DNA of 64,000 bases from Candidatus Amarobacillus elongatus (GCA_016703545.1 JADJBX010000006.1:186001-250000); one strand, 5' to 3'. Positions 26,594 through 35,512 are shown, counted from the stretch's first letter. Numbers and translations are program-made. The notes: generated from the letters alone by a model not told the origin.

Positions 26594-27856
26594 ATGACTA
26601 CCGCCCAGGCCCTGCCGCACGGCATCAACCTCCAGGACCCCCGCCTCTTCATGAACGACCAGGCGCACGACGCCTTCCGCGTCCTTCGCGCCGAGGCGCC
26701 CGTGCACTGGAACCCGGGCACGGAGCAGCTCAATGGCTTCTGGTCGGTGACGAAGTACGCCGACATCCTCCAGGTCTCGCGCCACCCCGAACTCTTCATT
26801 TCGTCGAAGGGCATCGCTGGCTCGGGCCTGCGGGCGCTGGATGCGACGGGGACTCAGGCGAACCAGGGCAACGTCAGCATCATCACCATGGACCCGCCCC
26901 GCCACGTGAAGATGCGCCGCCTCGTGAACAAGGGGTTCACGCCGCGCGCCGTCAACGCGATGGAGCCCCAGATCCGCCAGGTCACGAACGAAATCCTCGA
27001 CGGCATTGCCGGCCGCTCGAGCTGCGACTTCGTCCTCGACGTCAGCAGCCAGCTCCCCCTCGCCGTCATCTGCGGGATGATGGGCCTTGAGCGCGACGTC
27101 TGGCCGCTCATGTTCGAACTCACGAACTCCGTCCTCGGCTCCGGCGACCCCGAATACCAGGCCGACGTCCCGGAGGAGGAGCGCGGCAGCGGTGAGGCCG
27201 CGCGCCGCACGGCCATGATGGGCCGCATGCGCATGGTCGAATACTTCCGCGAGGTGCTCGAACGGCGCCGCCGCGAGCCGGGCACCGACCTCCCCAGCAT
27301 CCTCCTCGAATCCGAAGTCGATGGCGAAAAGCTCACCGAAGGCGACATCCTCGCGTTCTGCTTCCTCCTCATCCTTGCCGGCAATGAGACCACCCGGAAC
27401 GCGATCTCCGGCGGCCTCGTCGCCTTCTCGCAGTTCCCCGAGCAGAAGCGCAGGCTCCTCAACGATTGGTCGCTCGTCGAGAGCGCGGTCGAGGAGATCT
27501 GCCGCTGGACGTCGCCGCTCCACCACATGTCGCGCGTGGCCACGGCCGACACCGAGATCCGCGGCCAGCGCATCGCCGCTGGCGACCGCGTGATCATGTG
27601 GTACCCCTCGGCCAACCGCGACGAAGAGGTCTTCGCCGACCCCTACACCTTCGACATCACCCGCGACCCGAACGAGCACCTCGCGTTCGGCATCGGGGAG
27701 CACTTCTGCCTCGGCGCCGGCTTCGCCCGCAAGGAGATCCGGGTCATGTTCGAGGAACTCTTCCGGCGCTTCCCGAACATCGAGGTGACGGCCCCGCCGG
27801 ACCGGCTGCGCTCGAACTTCATCAACGGCATCAAGCACCTGCAGGTCGCTTACTAG
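26594..27856 (+). CDS. cytochrome P450
   Basis: Product of 420 aa, a soluble class I bacterial P450. Seen: TMDPPRHVKMRRLVNKGFTP (helix C region), the I-helix LLILAGNETTRNAISGG with the oxygen-activating Glu-Thr pair, the ExxR motif EEICRW, and the heme loop FGIGEHFCLGAGFAR with the Cys ligand. It resembles the CYP124/125/142 group that hydroxylates sterol side chains, methyl-branched lipids or terpenes; the substrate is not certain. ATG 26594 was chosen by family alignment. No ferredoxin or reductase gene is adjacent, so redox partners lie elsewhere. Confidence 0.93.
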   Translation: MTTAQALPHGINLQDPRLFMNDQAHDAFRVLRAEAPVHWNPGTEQLNGFWSVTKYADILQVSRHPELFISSKGIAGSGLRALDATGTQANQGNVSIITMDPPRHVKMRRLVNKGFTPRAVNAMEPQIRQVTNEILDGIAGRSSCDFVLDVSSQLPLAVICGMMGLERDVWPLMFELTNSVLGSGDPEYQADVPEEERGSGEAARRTAMMGRMRMVEYFREVLERRRREPGTDLPSILLESEVDGEKLTEGDILAFCFLLILAGNETTRNAISGGLVAFSQFPEQKRRLLNDWSLVESAVEEICRWTSPLHHMSRVATADTEIRGQRIAAGDRVIMWYPSANRDEEVFADPYTFDITRDPNEHLAFGIGEHFCLGAGFARKEIRVMFEELFRRFPNIEVTAPPDRLRSNFINGIKHLQVAY

Positions 27857-27893
27857 GGCGAACCGCCGCCACCGTTCCCCGGCCAGTTCCACG

Positions 27894-27924
27894 ACTCCCC
27901 GCCCGGTCCCAACGGGCGGGGAGT
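27894..27924. terminator. bidirectional terminator
   Basis: A perfect 12-bp stem (27894-27905 with 27913-27924) and a 7-nt loop between the convergent P450 and carboxylase genes, followed by TTCCTCG on the plus strand. Confidence 0.75.
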
Positions 27925-27943
27925 TCCTCGTCCCGGGACCTCG

Positions 27944-29554
27944 TCACATCCGGAAAACGCCCCACTTCGGGTCAGGGATGGGCGCGTTGGCCGCGGCGGA
28001 GAGCCCCGCCGCCAGCTTCCAGCGCGTCTCCAACGGGTCGATGACGCCGTCGTCCCACAGCCTCGCGGTGCTGAAGTACGGCGACCCCTCGGCCTCGTAC
28101 CGCTCGATCGTCGGGGCCTTGAACGCCGCCTGTTCCTCGGGCGAAAGCGTCTCGCCGCGATCGAGCCGCACCTGCAGCAGCACCGACGCGGCCTGTTCGC
28201 CGCCCATCACGCTGATGCGCGCGTTTGGCCACATCCAGAGCTGGCGCGGGCTGTAGGCGCGCCCGCACATGGCGTAGTTGCCCGCCCCGAAGCTCCCGCC
28301 GATGACCACCGTGAACTTCGGCACCTCCGCCGTCGCCACCGCCGTGACCATCTTCGCGCCGTCCTTCGCGATCCCCGCGTTCTCGTACTGGCGCCCCACC
28401 ATGAACCCCGTGATGTTCTGCAGGAACACCAGCGGCACCTTGCGCTGGCCGCACAGCTCGATGAAGTGCGCCCCCTTGAGCGCGCTCTCAGAGAACAGGA
28501 TGCCGTTGTTCGCCACAATCCCGACGGGATAGCCCATGATCCGCGCGAAGCCACACACGAGCGTCGTGCCGTACCGGGCCTTGAACTCATGGAACCGCGA
28601 GCCGTCCACCAGCCGCGCGATCACTTCGCGCACATCGTACGAGTGGCGCCCATCGCCGGGGAGGATGCCGTAGAGCTCCTCCGGGTCGTGGGCGGGGTCT
28701 TCCGGCTCCGCGAGCTCCCACGGCGGCGTCTTCCGCCGCGGCACGTTCGCCATGATGCTGCGAACGATGCGCAGCGCTTCGTCGTCATCCTCCGCGAGGT
28801 GGTCCGCGACGCCGCTGACGCGCGTGTGGACGTCCGCGCCGCCCAGCTCCTCCGCGGTCGTGCTCTCGCCCGTCGCCGCCTTCACCAGGGGTGGCCCACC
28901 GAGGAAGATCGTCCCCGTGCCGCGCACGATGACCGTCTCGTCGCTCATCGCCGGGACGTACGCGCCGCCCGCCGTGCACGACCCCATGACCGCCGCGACC
29001 TGGTAGATGCCCTTCGCGCTCAGCCGAGCCTGGTTGTAGAAGATCCGCCCGAAATGGTCCCGGTCGGGGAAGACGTCGTGCTGCAGGGGCAGGAACGCGC
29101 CGCCCGAGTCCACGAGGTAGATGCAGGGCAGGCAGTTCTGCTCGGCGACCTCCTGCGCGCGCACGTGCTTCTTCACGGTCAGGGGGTAGTAGGTGCCGCC
29201 CTTCACCGTCGCGTCGTTCGCGATGATGACGCACTCATGCCCCGCGACGCGGCCGATGCCGGTGACGATCCCCGCCCCCGGTACGTCCTCCCCGTACACG
29301 TGCTCCGCCGCGAGCGGGCTCAGTTCGAGGAACGGCGTCGCGGGGTCCAGGAGCCGCGCGATGCGTTCGCGCGCGAGCAGCTTCCCCCGCTCGTGGTGGC
29401 GCCGCACGTACTCCTCGCCCCCCGCGAGCGCGACGCGCGCCAGTCGCGCCTCCAGGTCCGCGACGAGCGTGCGGTTCACCTCCCGGTTCCGGGCGAACTC
29501 CGGGTCGGCCACGTTCACGCGCGAAGGGATCACCGGTGTATCGAACCACTCCAT
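27944..29554 (-). CDS. acyl-CoA carboxylase carboxyltransferase (methylcrotonoyl-CoA carboxylase beta-like)
   Basis: Product of 536 aa. It transfers carboxyl from carboxybiotin to an acyl-CoA. Seen: RHHERGKLLARERIARLLDP, the N-half oxyanion site MGSCTAGGAYVPAMSDE and the C-half site GGSFGAGNYAMCGRAYSP. Residues such as GGTYYPLTVKKHVRAQEVA match the 3-methylcrotonoyl-CoA subgroup (leucine breakdown) more than propionyl-CoA carboxylase. No biotin-carrying alpha subunit is adjacent. The ATG lacks a ribosome site but has TGGTAAGCT ending 8 nt upstream, pointing to a leaderless message. Confidence 0.9.
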   Translation of the reverse strand: MEWFDTPVIPSRVNVADPEFARNREVNRTLVADLEARLARVALAGGEEYVRRHHERGKLLARERIARLLDPATPFLELSPLAAEHVYGEDVPGAGIVTGIGRVAGHECVIIANDATVKGGTYYPLTVKKHVRAQEVAEQNCLPCIYLVDSGGAFLPLQHDVFPDRDHFGRIFYNQARLSAKGIYQVAAVMGSCTAGGAYVPAMSDETVIVRGTGTIFLGGPPLVKAATGESTTAEELGGADVHTRVSGVADHLAEDDDEALRIVRSIMANVPRRKTPPWELAEPEDPAHDPEELYGILPGDGRHSYDVREVIARLVDGSRFHEFKARYGTTLVCGFARIMGYPVGIVANNGILFSESALKGAHFIELCGQRKVPLVFLQNITGFMVGRQYENAGIAKDGAKMVTAVATAEVPKFTVVIGGSFGAGNYAMCGRAYSPRQLWMWPNARISVMGGEQAASVLLQVRLDRGETLSPEEQAAFKAPTIERYEAEGSPYFSTARLWDDGVIDPLETRWKLAAGLSAAANAPIPDPKWGVFRM

Positions 29555-29621
29555 GGGCGCGGAGCTTACCAGCCCCCGGGTGCCCCGTATCCGCCCGGGC
29601 CCGGCCCCGGCCGCGGCGCGC

Positions 29622-31073
29622 CTATCCCGCGGGCGCCGGGGTGTACCCGTGGGATTCGCCCACGCGGTGCAGCTTGAGGAAGTTCGTCTGGCCGTGGGTT
29701 TGCACCGGCAGGCTGGCGACCACCACGACCTCCTCGCCCTCGGCCACGTGCCGCCCTTCGACCAGGAGCTGGTCCACGAGCCGCAGCATCTGCTCCGATG
29801 AGTCCGTCAGCGGCGCCTTCAGCGGCACCACGCCGCGCGCGAGCGACAGCCGCCGGCAGACGGCGTCGTTCGGGCTGATCGCGTAGATGGGCGCGTTGGG
29901 GTGCACCTTGCTCATGAGGAACGCCGTGTACCCGCTGCGCGTGAAGCACGCCACGCCGCGCATGTTCTCGTCCGATTCGACGATCCGCCGCGCGGCAATC
30001 GCAACGACATAACTGTGATCATCGGCCTCCGGGCGCGCGGGCCCCGCGTCCGGCACGATCGCGCCCTCGGCCCGCCGGATGATGCGGTCCATCATCGCCA
30101 CCGTCTCCACCGGGTAGCGGCCCGCCGCCGTTTCGCCGCTCAGCATGAGGGCGTCCGAGAGGTCCCAGACGGCGTTCGCCACGTCCGAACTCTCCGCGCG
30201 CGTGGGTCGCGGCGAGTCGATCATCGACTCCAGCATCTGCGTGGCGGTGATGACGGGGATCATCATGCGCGCTGCCGCCGCGATGATCCGCCGCTGCTGC
30301 ACCGGCACGTCCTCCGGCGGCAGCTCCACCCCGAGGTCGCCGCGCGCGACCATCGCGCCGTCGGCTTCCCCGAGGATCGCGTCGAGGTTCTCCACCGCCT
30401 GCCGCCGCTCGATCTTCGCCACGATGGGAATGTCGCCGCCGTGCCCCTGGATCAGTTCGCGGCAATGCAGCACGTCCCCGGCGTCGCGCACGAAGCTGAG
30501 CGCGAAAAAGTCCACCCCGGCGCGCACCCCCGCCGCGATCGCCTCCCGGTCGCGGTCGGTGATCGCGGGCATGGTCAGGTTCGAATGGGGGAAGCTGACC
30601 CCCTTGCGGGAGGCCAGCAGGCCGCCGTGGACCACCCGGCACTCCACGTCGCCGCCGGCCACGCGCACGACCTCGAGTTCCAGGTTGCCGTCGTCCAGCA
30701 GCACCCGTTCGCCGGCGCGCACGTCCTCGGTCAGCCGGGGGTACTCGATCGTCACGCGCTCCGCCGTCGCGGGTCCCGGGGCGGCGGTCAGCAGCACGGT
30801 CGCGCCGGCGGTCAGCAGCAGCGGTTCGCCGGTGGCGGTCACGCCCGCGCGCAGTTTCGGCCCGCCGAGGTCCATCAGCACGGCCACGGGCTTCCCCTCC
30901 GCCGCCGCCACCTCCCGCACCAGCGCGAGCATCGCCACGTGCTCCGCAATCGTGCCGTGGCTGGTATTCAGCCGCGCGACATCCATCCCCGCCCGCAGCA
31001 TCGCCGCCACCGTCTCGCGCGTGTTCGAAGCGGGCCCGAGCGTGCAGACGATCTTCGTGCGGCGCATCGTCAT
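29622..31073 (-). CDS. pyk: pyruvate kinase
   Basis: Product of 483 aa. It converts phosphoenolpyruvate and ADP to pyruvate and ATP. Seen: RRTKIVCTLGPASNTRET, NTSHGTIAEHV (family NFSHG, here Asn-Thr-Ser), MDLGGPKLRAG, the catalytic Lys in PIVAKIERRQAVENLD, MVARGDLGVELP and ITATQMLESMIDSPRPTRAE, plus a C-terminal effector domain ending near THGQTNFLKLHRVG. The B domain is present but diverged. The start ATG (31073) overlaps the stop of the phosphoesterase gene (ATGA), so the two are translationally coupled. Confidence 0.93.
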   Translation of the reverse strand: MTMRRTKIVCTLGPASNTRETVAAMLRAGMDVARLNTSHGTIAEHVAMLALVREVAAAEGKPVAVLMDLGGPKLRAGVTATGEPLLLTAGATVLLTAAPGPATAERVTIEYPRLTEDVRAGERVLLDDGNLELEVVRVAGGDVECRVVHGGLLASRKGVSFPHSNLTMPAITDRDREAIAAGVRAGVDFFALSFVRDAGDVLHCRELIQGHGGDIPIVAKIERRQAVENLDAILGEADGAMVARGDLGVELPPEDVPVQQRRIIAAAARMMIPVITATQMLESMIDSPRPTRAESSDVANAVWDLSDALMLSGETAAGRYPVETVAMMDRIIRRAEGAIVPDAGPARPEADDHSYVVAIAARRIVESDENMRGVACFTRSGYTAFLMSKVHPNAPIYAISPNDAVCRRLSLARGVVPLKAPLTDSSEQMLRLVDQLLVEGRHVAEGEEVVVVASLPVQTHGQTNFLKLHRVGESHGYTPAPAG

Positions 31074-31531
31074 CGTGCCGCCGCCCTCGCACCGAGGCTC
31101 ACGAACTCCACACTCGCCGCCCCTTCGTTCAGGTCGAGCACGGCCACGGAACGCTCGCGGTGGAACCCGCGCCGCCCGGCCGCGCCCGGATTTACCAGCA
31201 TCCGTCCGCCGTCTTCGTCCGCATGGCGCCGGTGGCAGTGCCCGAAGACGAGGATGTCCCAGCCCTCGGCCGGCGGTGCGTCGACCAGCCGGTGCACGAC
31301 GCAGATCGTCCGGCCCGCGATGCTCACCGTTGCGATCTCCGGGAGCGCCGCCGCTTCGCCCTCGCGGTCGTTGTTGCCGCGAACGGCCGTGAGCGGCGCC
31401 AGCCCGGCCAGCGGCGCGAGCACGCCCTCGCCCACGTCGCCCGCGTGCAGCAGCCGTTCGCACCCCGCCAGTGCGGCCAGCGCGTCCGCGCCGAGGTAGC
31501 CATGGGTGTCGGCAATCAGCCCGATGCGCAT
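31070..31531 (-). CDS. YfcE/MJ0936-type metallophosphoesterase
   Basis: Product of 153 aa. All metal motifs of the calcineurin-like family are visible: GLIADTHG, HAGDVGEGV, AVRGNND and the final VFGHCHRRHADEDGGR with NPGAAG. Members hydrolyse phosphodiesters in vitro. ATG 31531 was chosen because the fold begins there; TACACT lies 7 nt upstream with no separate ribosome site. Its stop overlaps the pyruvate kinase start by 4 nt, an unusual pairing. Confidence 0.88.
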   Translation of the reverse strand: MRIGLIADTHGYLGADALAALAGCERLLHAGDVGEGVLAPLAGLAPLTAVRGNNDREGEAAALPEIATVSIAGRTICVVHRLVDAPPAEGWDILVFGHCHRRHADEDGGRMLVNPGAAGRRGFHRERSVAVLDLNEGAASVEFVSLGARAAAR

Positions 31532-31618
31532 CCTCGCCAGTGTAGAGCAGGCCGCCTGACGCGGGACTAACATCGCCGCCCGGCCCGGTGCTATCGTTCG
31601 CGCGAGAGGGCCACGCGG

Positions 31619-32032
31619 ATGCGCATCGAACCGTCCGACCTCGCCTGGCTGCAGTCGTCCGGCCTCGTGGACCGCGACGTCGATCTCGATGCCGTGCGGC
31701 TGCACACGGCGGGGCCGCCGTCGTGGTGGGTCCGCTCCCGCCGCCTCAGCGCCATTACCCTCGGAAACCACATCTGGTTCAGCGCGCCGGAACACCAGCG
31801 GAGCCGCGCGCTCCTGGTGCACGAACTGGTGCACGTCGCGCAATACCGGAGGCTGACCACGCCGGTCTTCTGTCTGCGGTACTTCGTCCACAGCGCCCGC
31901 CGCGGCTTCCGCTACAGCCGCGATCTTCCCTTCGAAGCGCCCGCGTACGCGCGGCAGGCACAGGCCCGCGCGCTGATTGAGGTGCAGCGCGCGCGGGAGG
32001 CCGGCGCCGCCGACCCCACGTACTCGATTTAG
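31619..32032 (+). CDS. putative HExxH zinc metallopeptidase (DUF4157-like)
   Basis: Product of 137 aa. Seen: ALLVHELVHVAQYRRLTT with HELVH as zinc site, followed about 40 residues later by a Glu in LPFEAPAYARQAQA that could be the third ligand. The short all-helical layout is like DUF4157 and related minimal metallopeptidase domains, which often act on or travel with secreted factors, but there is no signal peptide or partner domain. It is convergent with the DUF4342 gene; the two overlap by 4 nt at their stops. Confidence 0.7.
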   Translation: MRIEPSDLAWLQSSGLVDRDVDLDAVRLHTAGPPSWWVRSRRLSAITLGNHIWFSAPEHQRSRALLVHELVHVAQYRRLTTPVFCLRYFVHSARRGFRYSRDLPFEAPAYARQAQARALIEVQRAREAGAADPTYSI

Positions 32033-32364
32033 CCCCGGGGTTCGCCGCCTTCGGTCGCCTCCGGTGGCACCGCATCCTCACCCGGCAGCGGCGCGAGGGT
32101 GGCCGTGGGGAGGTCGTCGCCGCCGGCGCTGGCCGCGGCCGCCGTCTCCTCCGTGTTCTCCACCTCGAACCGGTACCCCAGCAGGAGCGCGATCACCAGG
32201 CCGATGCCGAGAAGCCACGGCGCGAACATCCCCACCACGATGACCACGAGGAGCGGGAGATCGACCGGCGTGTGCTCGTCCTTGCGCACGTACACATGCC
32301 GCACCATGCCCGCGTGCCAGAGCGACTTCAGCTGTTCCTGCAATCCGTTACCTGAGTCCGCCAT
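32029..32364 (-). CDS. DUF4342 membrane protein
   Basis: Product of 111 aa. The first half (LQEQLKSLWHAGMVRHVYVR, then PVDLPLLVVIVVGMFAP) is the DUF4342 pattern: an amphipathic helix, a basic strand, then one hydrophobic hairpin (LLVVIVVGMFAPWLLGIGLV). An acidic, Pro-rich tail follows. Function unknown. The start is certain: GGAGGT lies 6 nt upstream of ATG 32364. It follows the ABC transporter operon after a 98-nt gap on the same strand. Confidence 0.8.
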   Translation of the reverse strand: MADSGNGLQEQLKSLWHAGMVRHVYVRKDEHTPVDLPLLVVIVVGMFAPWLLGIGLVIALLLGYRFEVENTEETAAAASAGGDDLPTATLAPLPGEDAVPPEATEGGEPRG

Positions 32365-32462
32365 CGCAGCACCTCCGTGAGTGGCCATCGTCGTCCTTCG
32401 CGCGCCGCCTGTCATCGGGCGAATGTCCACGCCGTGGGGCCGGTCGTTCCTTCCCCGCGCCG

Positions 32463-32981
32463 TCACGGGGCGGTGCCGGGTTCGCCCTCGTGACCTTCGC
32501 TCACGGGCATCGCCATCCGTCCGGCCGCGCTCTCGCGGCGGCCGCTTGCGGGCACGGCGCTCGTCGCCTTCGCGAGCCCGAACACGGGCATATGGTTGTA
32601 CAAGGACTCGTGGTCGCCGGCGTGCACGCGGTAGGTCTCGTGCCAGATGCCGACATCGCCGGACGTCCCCACCGCCTGGTTGAACTTCACCCACGCGGGG
32701 AAGTGCGTCCGGTCCTTCGCCCGCGCGAACGCCTCCAGCTGCTCGAAGGAGCGCCAGTACTGCACGACCATTGGCTGCAGCGGGTTCGCCAGGTGCTGGC
32801 GGTAGCCCAGGAGGCCGAGGTCCGGGTCCTTCGCGAGCTCCCGCAGCATCCGCGGCATCGCCAGGAACACCGGGAGCCAGCGATGCAGCTTCCACGGCCG
32901 GTTCACGCGCATCCCAATCATGAAGACGACGAAGTCGCCCTCGACGTCCGCCGTGAGGCGCCGATGTTCGATGCGTGCCAT
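32463..32981 (-). CDS. DUF4188 family protein
   Basis: Product of 172 aa. Seen: VVFMIGMRVNRPWKLHRWLP, MPRMLRELAKDPDLGLLGYR, QYWRSFEQLEAFARAKDRTH and GTSGDVGIWHETYRV, the signature of DUF4188 (dimeric alpha/beta-barrel, monooxygenase-like fold; function unproven). The ATG shares its A with the permease stop (TAATG), so it is the third, coupled gene of the ABC operon. The last 30 residues are low-complexity and outside the family domain. Confidence 0.82.
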   Translation of the reverse strand: MARIEHRRLTADVEGDFVVFMIGMRVNRPWKLHRWLPVFLAMPRMLRELAKDPDLGLLGYRQHLANPLQPMVVQYWRSFEQLEAFARAKDRTHFPAWVKFNQAVGTSGDVGIWHETYRVHAGDHESLYNHMPVFGLAKATSAVPASGRRESAAGRMAMPVSEGHEGEPGTAP

Positions 32982-33835
32982 TACCGTTCCCCCTTTTCCT
33001 GCCAGCGGAAGAACAGCAGCGAGAGCACGAACGCACCCACCGTCCATGCCACCAGCACCGCCGCCACCCGTTCGAGGTGCCACTCGCCGCCGTAGTCGTT
33101 CACGGCGACCCAGTCGGGCAGGAACACGTACCGCATGCCCTGCACCATCCACTTCAGGGGGAACAGGGAGGCCACGAACTTCAGCCCGAGCGGGATCTGG
33201 TCGTACGGGAAGAACACCCCGGAGATGAACTGCAGCGTCAGGTACGGCGGCTGCACGATCGCGTTCGCCATGGACCCCTCGGGGATGAGCCGCGTGTACG
33301 CGATGCCCAGCAACGAACAGGAGGCGATGCCGAGCACGAACACCCACGCGAACACCGCCCACAACGCCGGGTCCGTCGGCAGCGTCACATCGTAGAGGGC
33401 CGCCCCGATGGCGAGGATGATCGCCGCCTGGATCGCCGAGGTGACCGCCGCGAGCACGATCTTCCCCATGAAGTACGAGGCCCGCGGCAGCGGCGTGCCC
33501 GCCAGCCGCTTCAGCAGCCCCTCGCTCCGTTCGATCGAAATCGTCGTCGCGAGGCTCGTGAACGTGGTCGAAACCACGCCCGCCGCGATCATCCCCGCGA
33601 GGAAGTACTGCGGGAACGGCACGCGCGCCCCCGCCGGTCCTTCGATCTCGTCGGAAAACACCGTCGAGAAGATGACCACGAACAGGACCGGCAGCAGGAA
33701 CGTGAAGAACACGAGTTCCGGGCTGCGGTAGAACTGCCGCAGTTCGAGGCCCGCCCGGCCCATGCCGAGGCGGAGCGTGAGACCCACGCTTCCCTCCGAA
33801 CGGGATGCGCGGGTGGCGCCGGTGTTCGCGGTCAT
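32981..33835 (-). CDS. ABC-2 type transporter permease
   Basis: Product of 284 aa with six hydrophobic segments in the ABC-2 pattern: LVFFTFLLPVLFVVIFSTVF, then YFLAGMIAAGVVSTTF, ERSEGLLKRLAGTPLPR (coupling region), and the later QFISGVFFPYDQIPLGL. Such permeases export drugs, lipids or glycans together with the cognate ATPase. The start overlaps the ATPase stop (ATGA) and the stop overlaps the DUF4188 start, so all three are co-translated. Confidence 0.9.
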   Translation of the reverse strand: MTANTGATRASRSEGSVGLTLRLGMGRAGLELRQFYRSPELVFFTFLLPVLFVVIFSTVFSDEIEGPAGARVPFPQYFLAGMIAAGVVSTTFTSLATTISIERSEGLLKRLAGTPLPRASYFMGKIVLAAVTSAIQAAIILAIGAALYDVTLPTDPALWAVFAWVFVLGIASCSLLGIAYTRLIPEGSMANAIVQPPYLTLQFISGVFFPYDQIPLGLKFVASLFPLKWMVQGMRYVFLPDWVAVNDYGGEWHLERVAAVLVAWTVGAFVLSLLFFRWQEKGER

Positions 33836-34767
33836 GCCGCCACCTCCGTTCCCGGCTCGGCGTGCTCGGCGATGAGCCGCAGGTAGACGTCCTCCAGGGA
33901 TGGCCGTGTGACCGCCAGCTCCGGCAGCTCCGCCACGCCCGCCGCGCGCGCCCACTCGGTCAGTGCTGCCACGACGTGCGTCGGCTCGCCCGTCGCGATG
34001 CGCACCAGGGGCGGCCCCGCTTCCACCGTTCCCGCCACCGCCGGCAGCGCGGACCCCGCCAGCGCTCCTTCCGCACGGAACGTCACCTGTGCCACATCCC
34101 GCGCGCGGCCGCCAATCTCGCGCGGCGTCCCCACCTCGATCAGCCGCCCCCCGACGATCACCGCCACGCGGTCCGCGAGGTGCTCGGCCTCGTCCATGTA
34201 GTGCGTGGTGAGCAGCACCGTCTTCCCCAGGCGCGTGAACTCGCGCACGACGTCCCACGACTGCCGTCGCGCGGCGGGGTCGAACCCCGTCGTCGGCTCG
34301 TCGAGGAAGATCAGCTCGGGGTCACCCACCAGGCCCAGCGCGAGGTCGACCCGACGCTTCTGGCCGCCGGAGAGGCTCTTGCAGCGCGCCTTGCGCTTCT
34401 CCTGCAGCCCCGTGATCGCGATCACGTGGTCGATGGAGAGCGGCTTCGGGTAGAAGCTGGCGAAGTGCCGAACGACCTCCTCCACCGTCAGGGCATCGAA
34501 GACGCCGGTCGACTGCAGCACGATGCCGATGCGCGCCCGCCAGGCGCCGCCCGCCGTTGCCGGGTCCGCGCCCAGCACGACGGCGCGTCCCTCCGTGCGC
34601 TGGCGGTACCCCTCGAGGATCTCCACCGTCGTCGTCTTCCCCGCGCCGTTCGGGCCCAGCAGCGCGAACACCTCGCCGTGCGGGATTGCAAGGTCAACAC
34701 CGCGGACGGCCTCGAAGGCGCCGTACCGTTTCCGCAGCTGTTCCGTTTCAATGGCCAGTCCGTCCAC
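33832..34767 (-). CDS. ABC transporter ATP-binding protein
   Basis: Product of 311 aa. Seen: Walker A GPNGAGKTTTVE, Q-loop region near IGIVLQSTGVFDALT, signature LSGGQKRRVDLALGLVG, Walker B LIFLDEPTTGFDP, and the switch His in LTTHYMDE. The C-terminal 80 residues resemble the DrrA-type extension of drug-export ATPases. The start is GTG 34767 with AGGAGG only 2 nt upstream, unusually close. It heads a three-gene operon divergent from a MerR-family regulator, with a tandem palindromic site between them. Confidence 0.92.
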   Translation of the reverse strand: MDGLAIETEQLRKRYGAFEAVRGVDLAIPHGEVFALLGPNGAGKTTTVEILEGYRQRTEGRAVVLGADPATAGGAWRARIGIVLQSTGVFDALTVEEVVRHFASFYPKPLSIDHVIAITGLQEKRKARCKSLSGGQKRRVDLALGLVGDPELIFLDEPTTGFDPAARRQSWDVVREFTRLGKTVLLTTHYMDEAEHLADRVAVIVGGRLIEVGTPREIGGRARDVAQVTFRAEGALAGSALPAVAGTVEAGPPLVRIATGEPTHVVAALTEWARAAGVAELPELAVTRPSLEDVYLRLIAEHAEPGTEVAA

Positions 34768-34785
34768 CGCCGCCTCCTGAAGAAA

Positions 34786-34818
34786 GGATAGTGACAGTAT
34801 CGGATAGTGACACTATCC
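34786..34818. promoter_or_regulatory. tandem palindromic operator between the ABC operon and merR-like gene
   Basis: Perfect palindrome GGATAGTGACACTATCC (34802-34818) preceded by an imperfect copy GGATAGTGACAGTATC (34786-34801), with centres 16 bp apart. It sits in the 103-bp divergent promoter region, where the MerR regulator should bind. Confidence 0.65.
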
Positions 34819-34870
34819 TATTCACGGGTCAAGGCCCCACCTGCCTTCATTTCCACTCCCGGTGGTTCCC

Positions 34871-35512
34871 GTGAAGATCTCCGAACTCAGCCGCCGCTCC
34901 GGCGTTCCTCTGCCCACCGTGAAGTTCTACCTCCGTGCCGGGCTGCTCCCCCCGGGTGAGCGCACGGGCGTGAACCAGGCCGTCTACGGCGACGCCCACC
35001 TCCGGCGGCTCGCCGCCATCCGCGCGCTCCGCGAGGTCGGCGGCCTCAGCATCGAGCAGATCGCCGACGTCGTGGCCGCGATCGACGACCCCGGCCTGCC
35101 CGTCCGCGATGTGCTCGCGCGCTCCTGCGACGCGATGCTCACGCGCCCGGGGAGCCCACCGGCGTCACCGCCCGCCGCCGGCGGTGAGATCGACGCGCTC
35201 ATGGTGGCCCTCGGCTGGGAGGTTCGACCGGACGCCGCCGCCCGCCGCGAACTCGCCGAGACCCTCGCCGCTCTGCGCGCGAACGGCTACCCGGACCTCC
35301 CCGCCGAGGCGTTCATCGAGTACGCGCGGCTGATGGAACCGCTTGCACGCGCCGAGATCGACCACTTCCTCGAAGGCGCGGCCACGAGCCGCGAACGCGC
35401 CGTGGAGGAGAGCGTCACCGGCACGGTCCTCTGGGAGCGTGTGCTGACGACCCTCCGCCGCGCGGCTCACGAGCACTTCGTCAGCCAGGCCCCCGAACTC
35501 ACCCGGCACTGA
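34871..35512 (+). CDS. MerR family transcriptional regulator
   Basis: Product of about 213 aa. Residues 1-70 are a MerR winged helix: KISELSRRSGVPLPTVKFYL, then RAGLLPPGERTGVNQAVYGD and LSIEQIADVVAAIDD. The C-terminal 130 residues are helical with no Cys cluster, suggesting a small-molecule ligand rather than a metal; ligand unknown. GTG 34871 is preferred (GGTGG 5 nt upstream); an in-frame GTG at 34862 would add three residues. The gene is divergent from an exporter-type ABC operon and probably controls it through the tandem palindrome. Confidence 0.85.
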   Translation: MKISELSRRSGVPLPTVKFYLRAGLLPPGERTGVNQAVYGDAHLRRLAAIRALREVGGLSIEQIADVVAAIDDPGLPVRDVLARSCDAMLTRPGSPPASPPAAGGEIDALMVALGWEVRPDAAARRELAETLAALRANGYPDLPAEAFIEYARLMEPLARAEIDHFLEGAATSRERAVEESVTGTVLWERVLTTLRRAAHEHFVSQAPELTRH

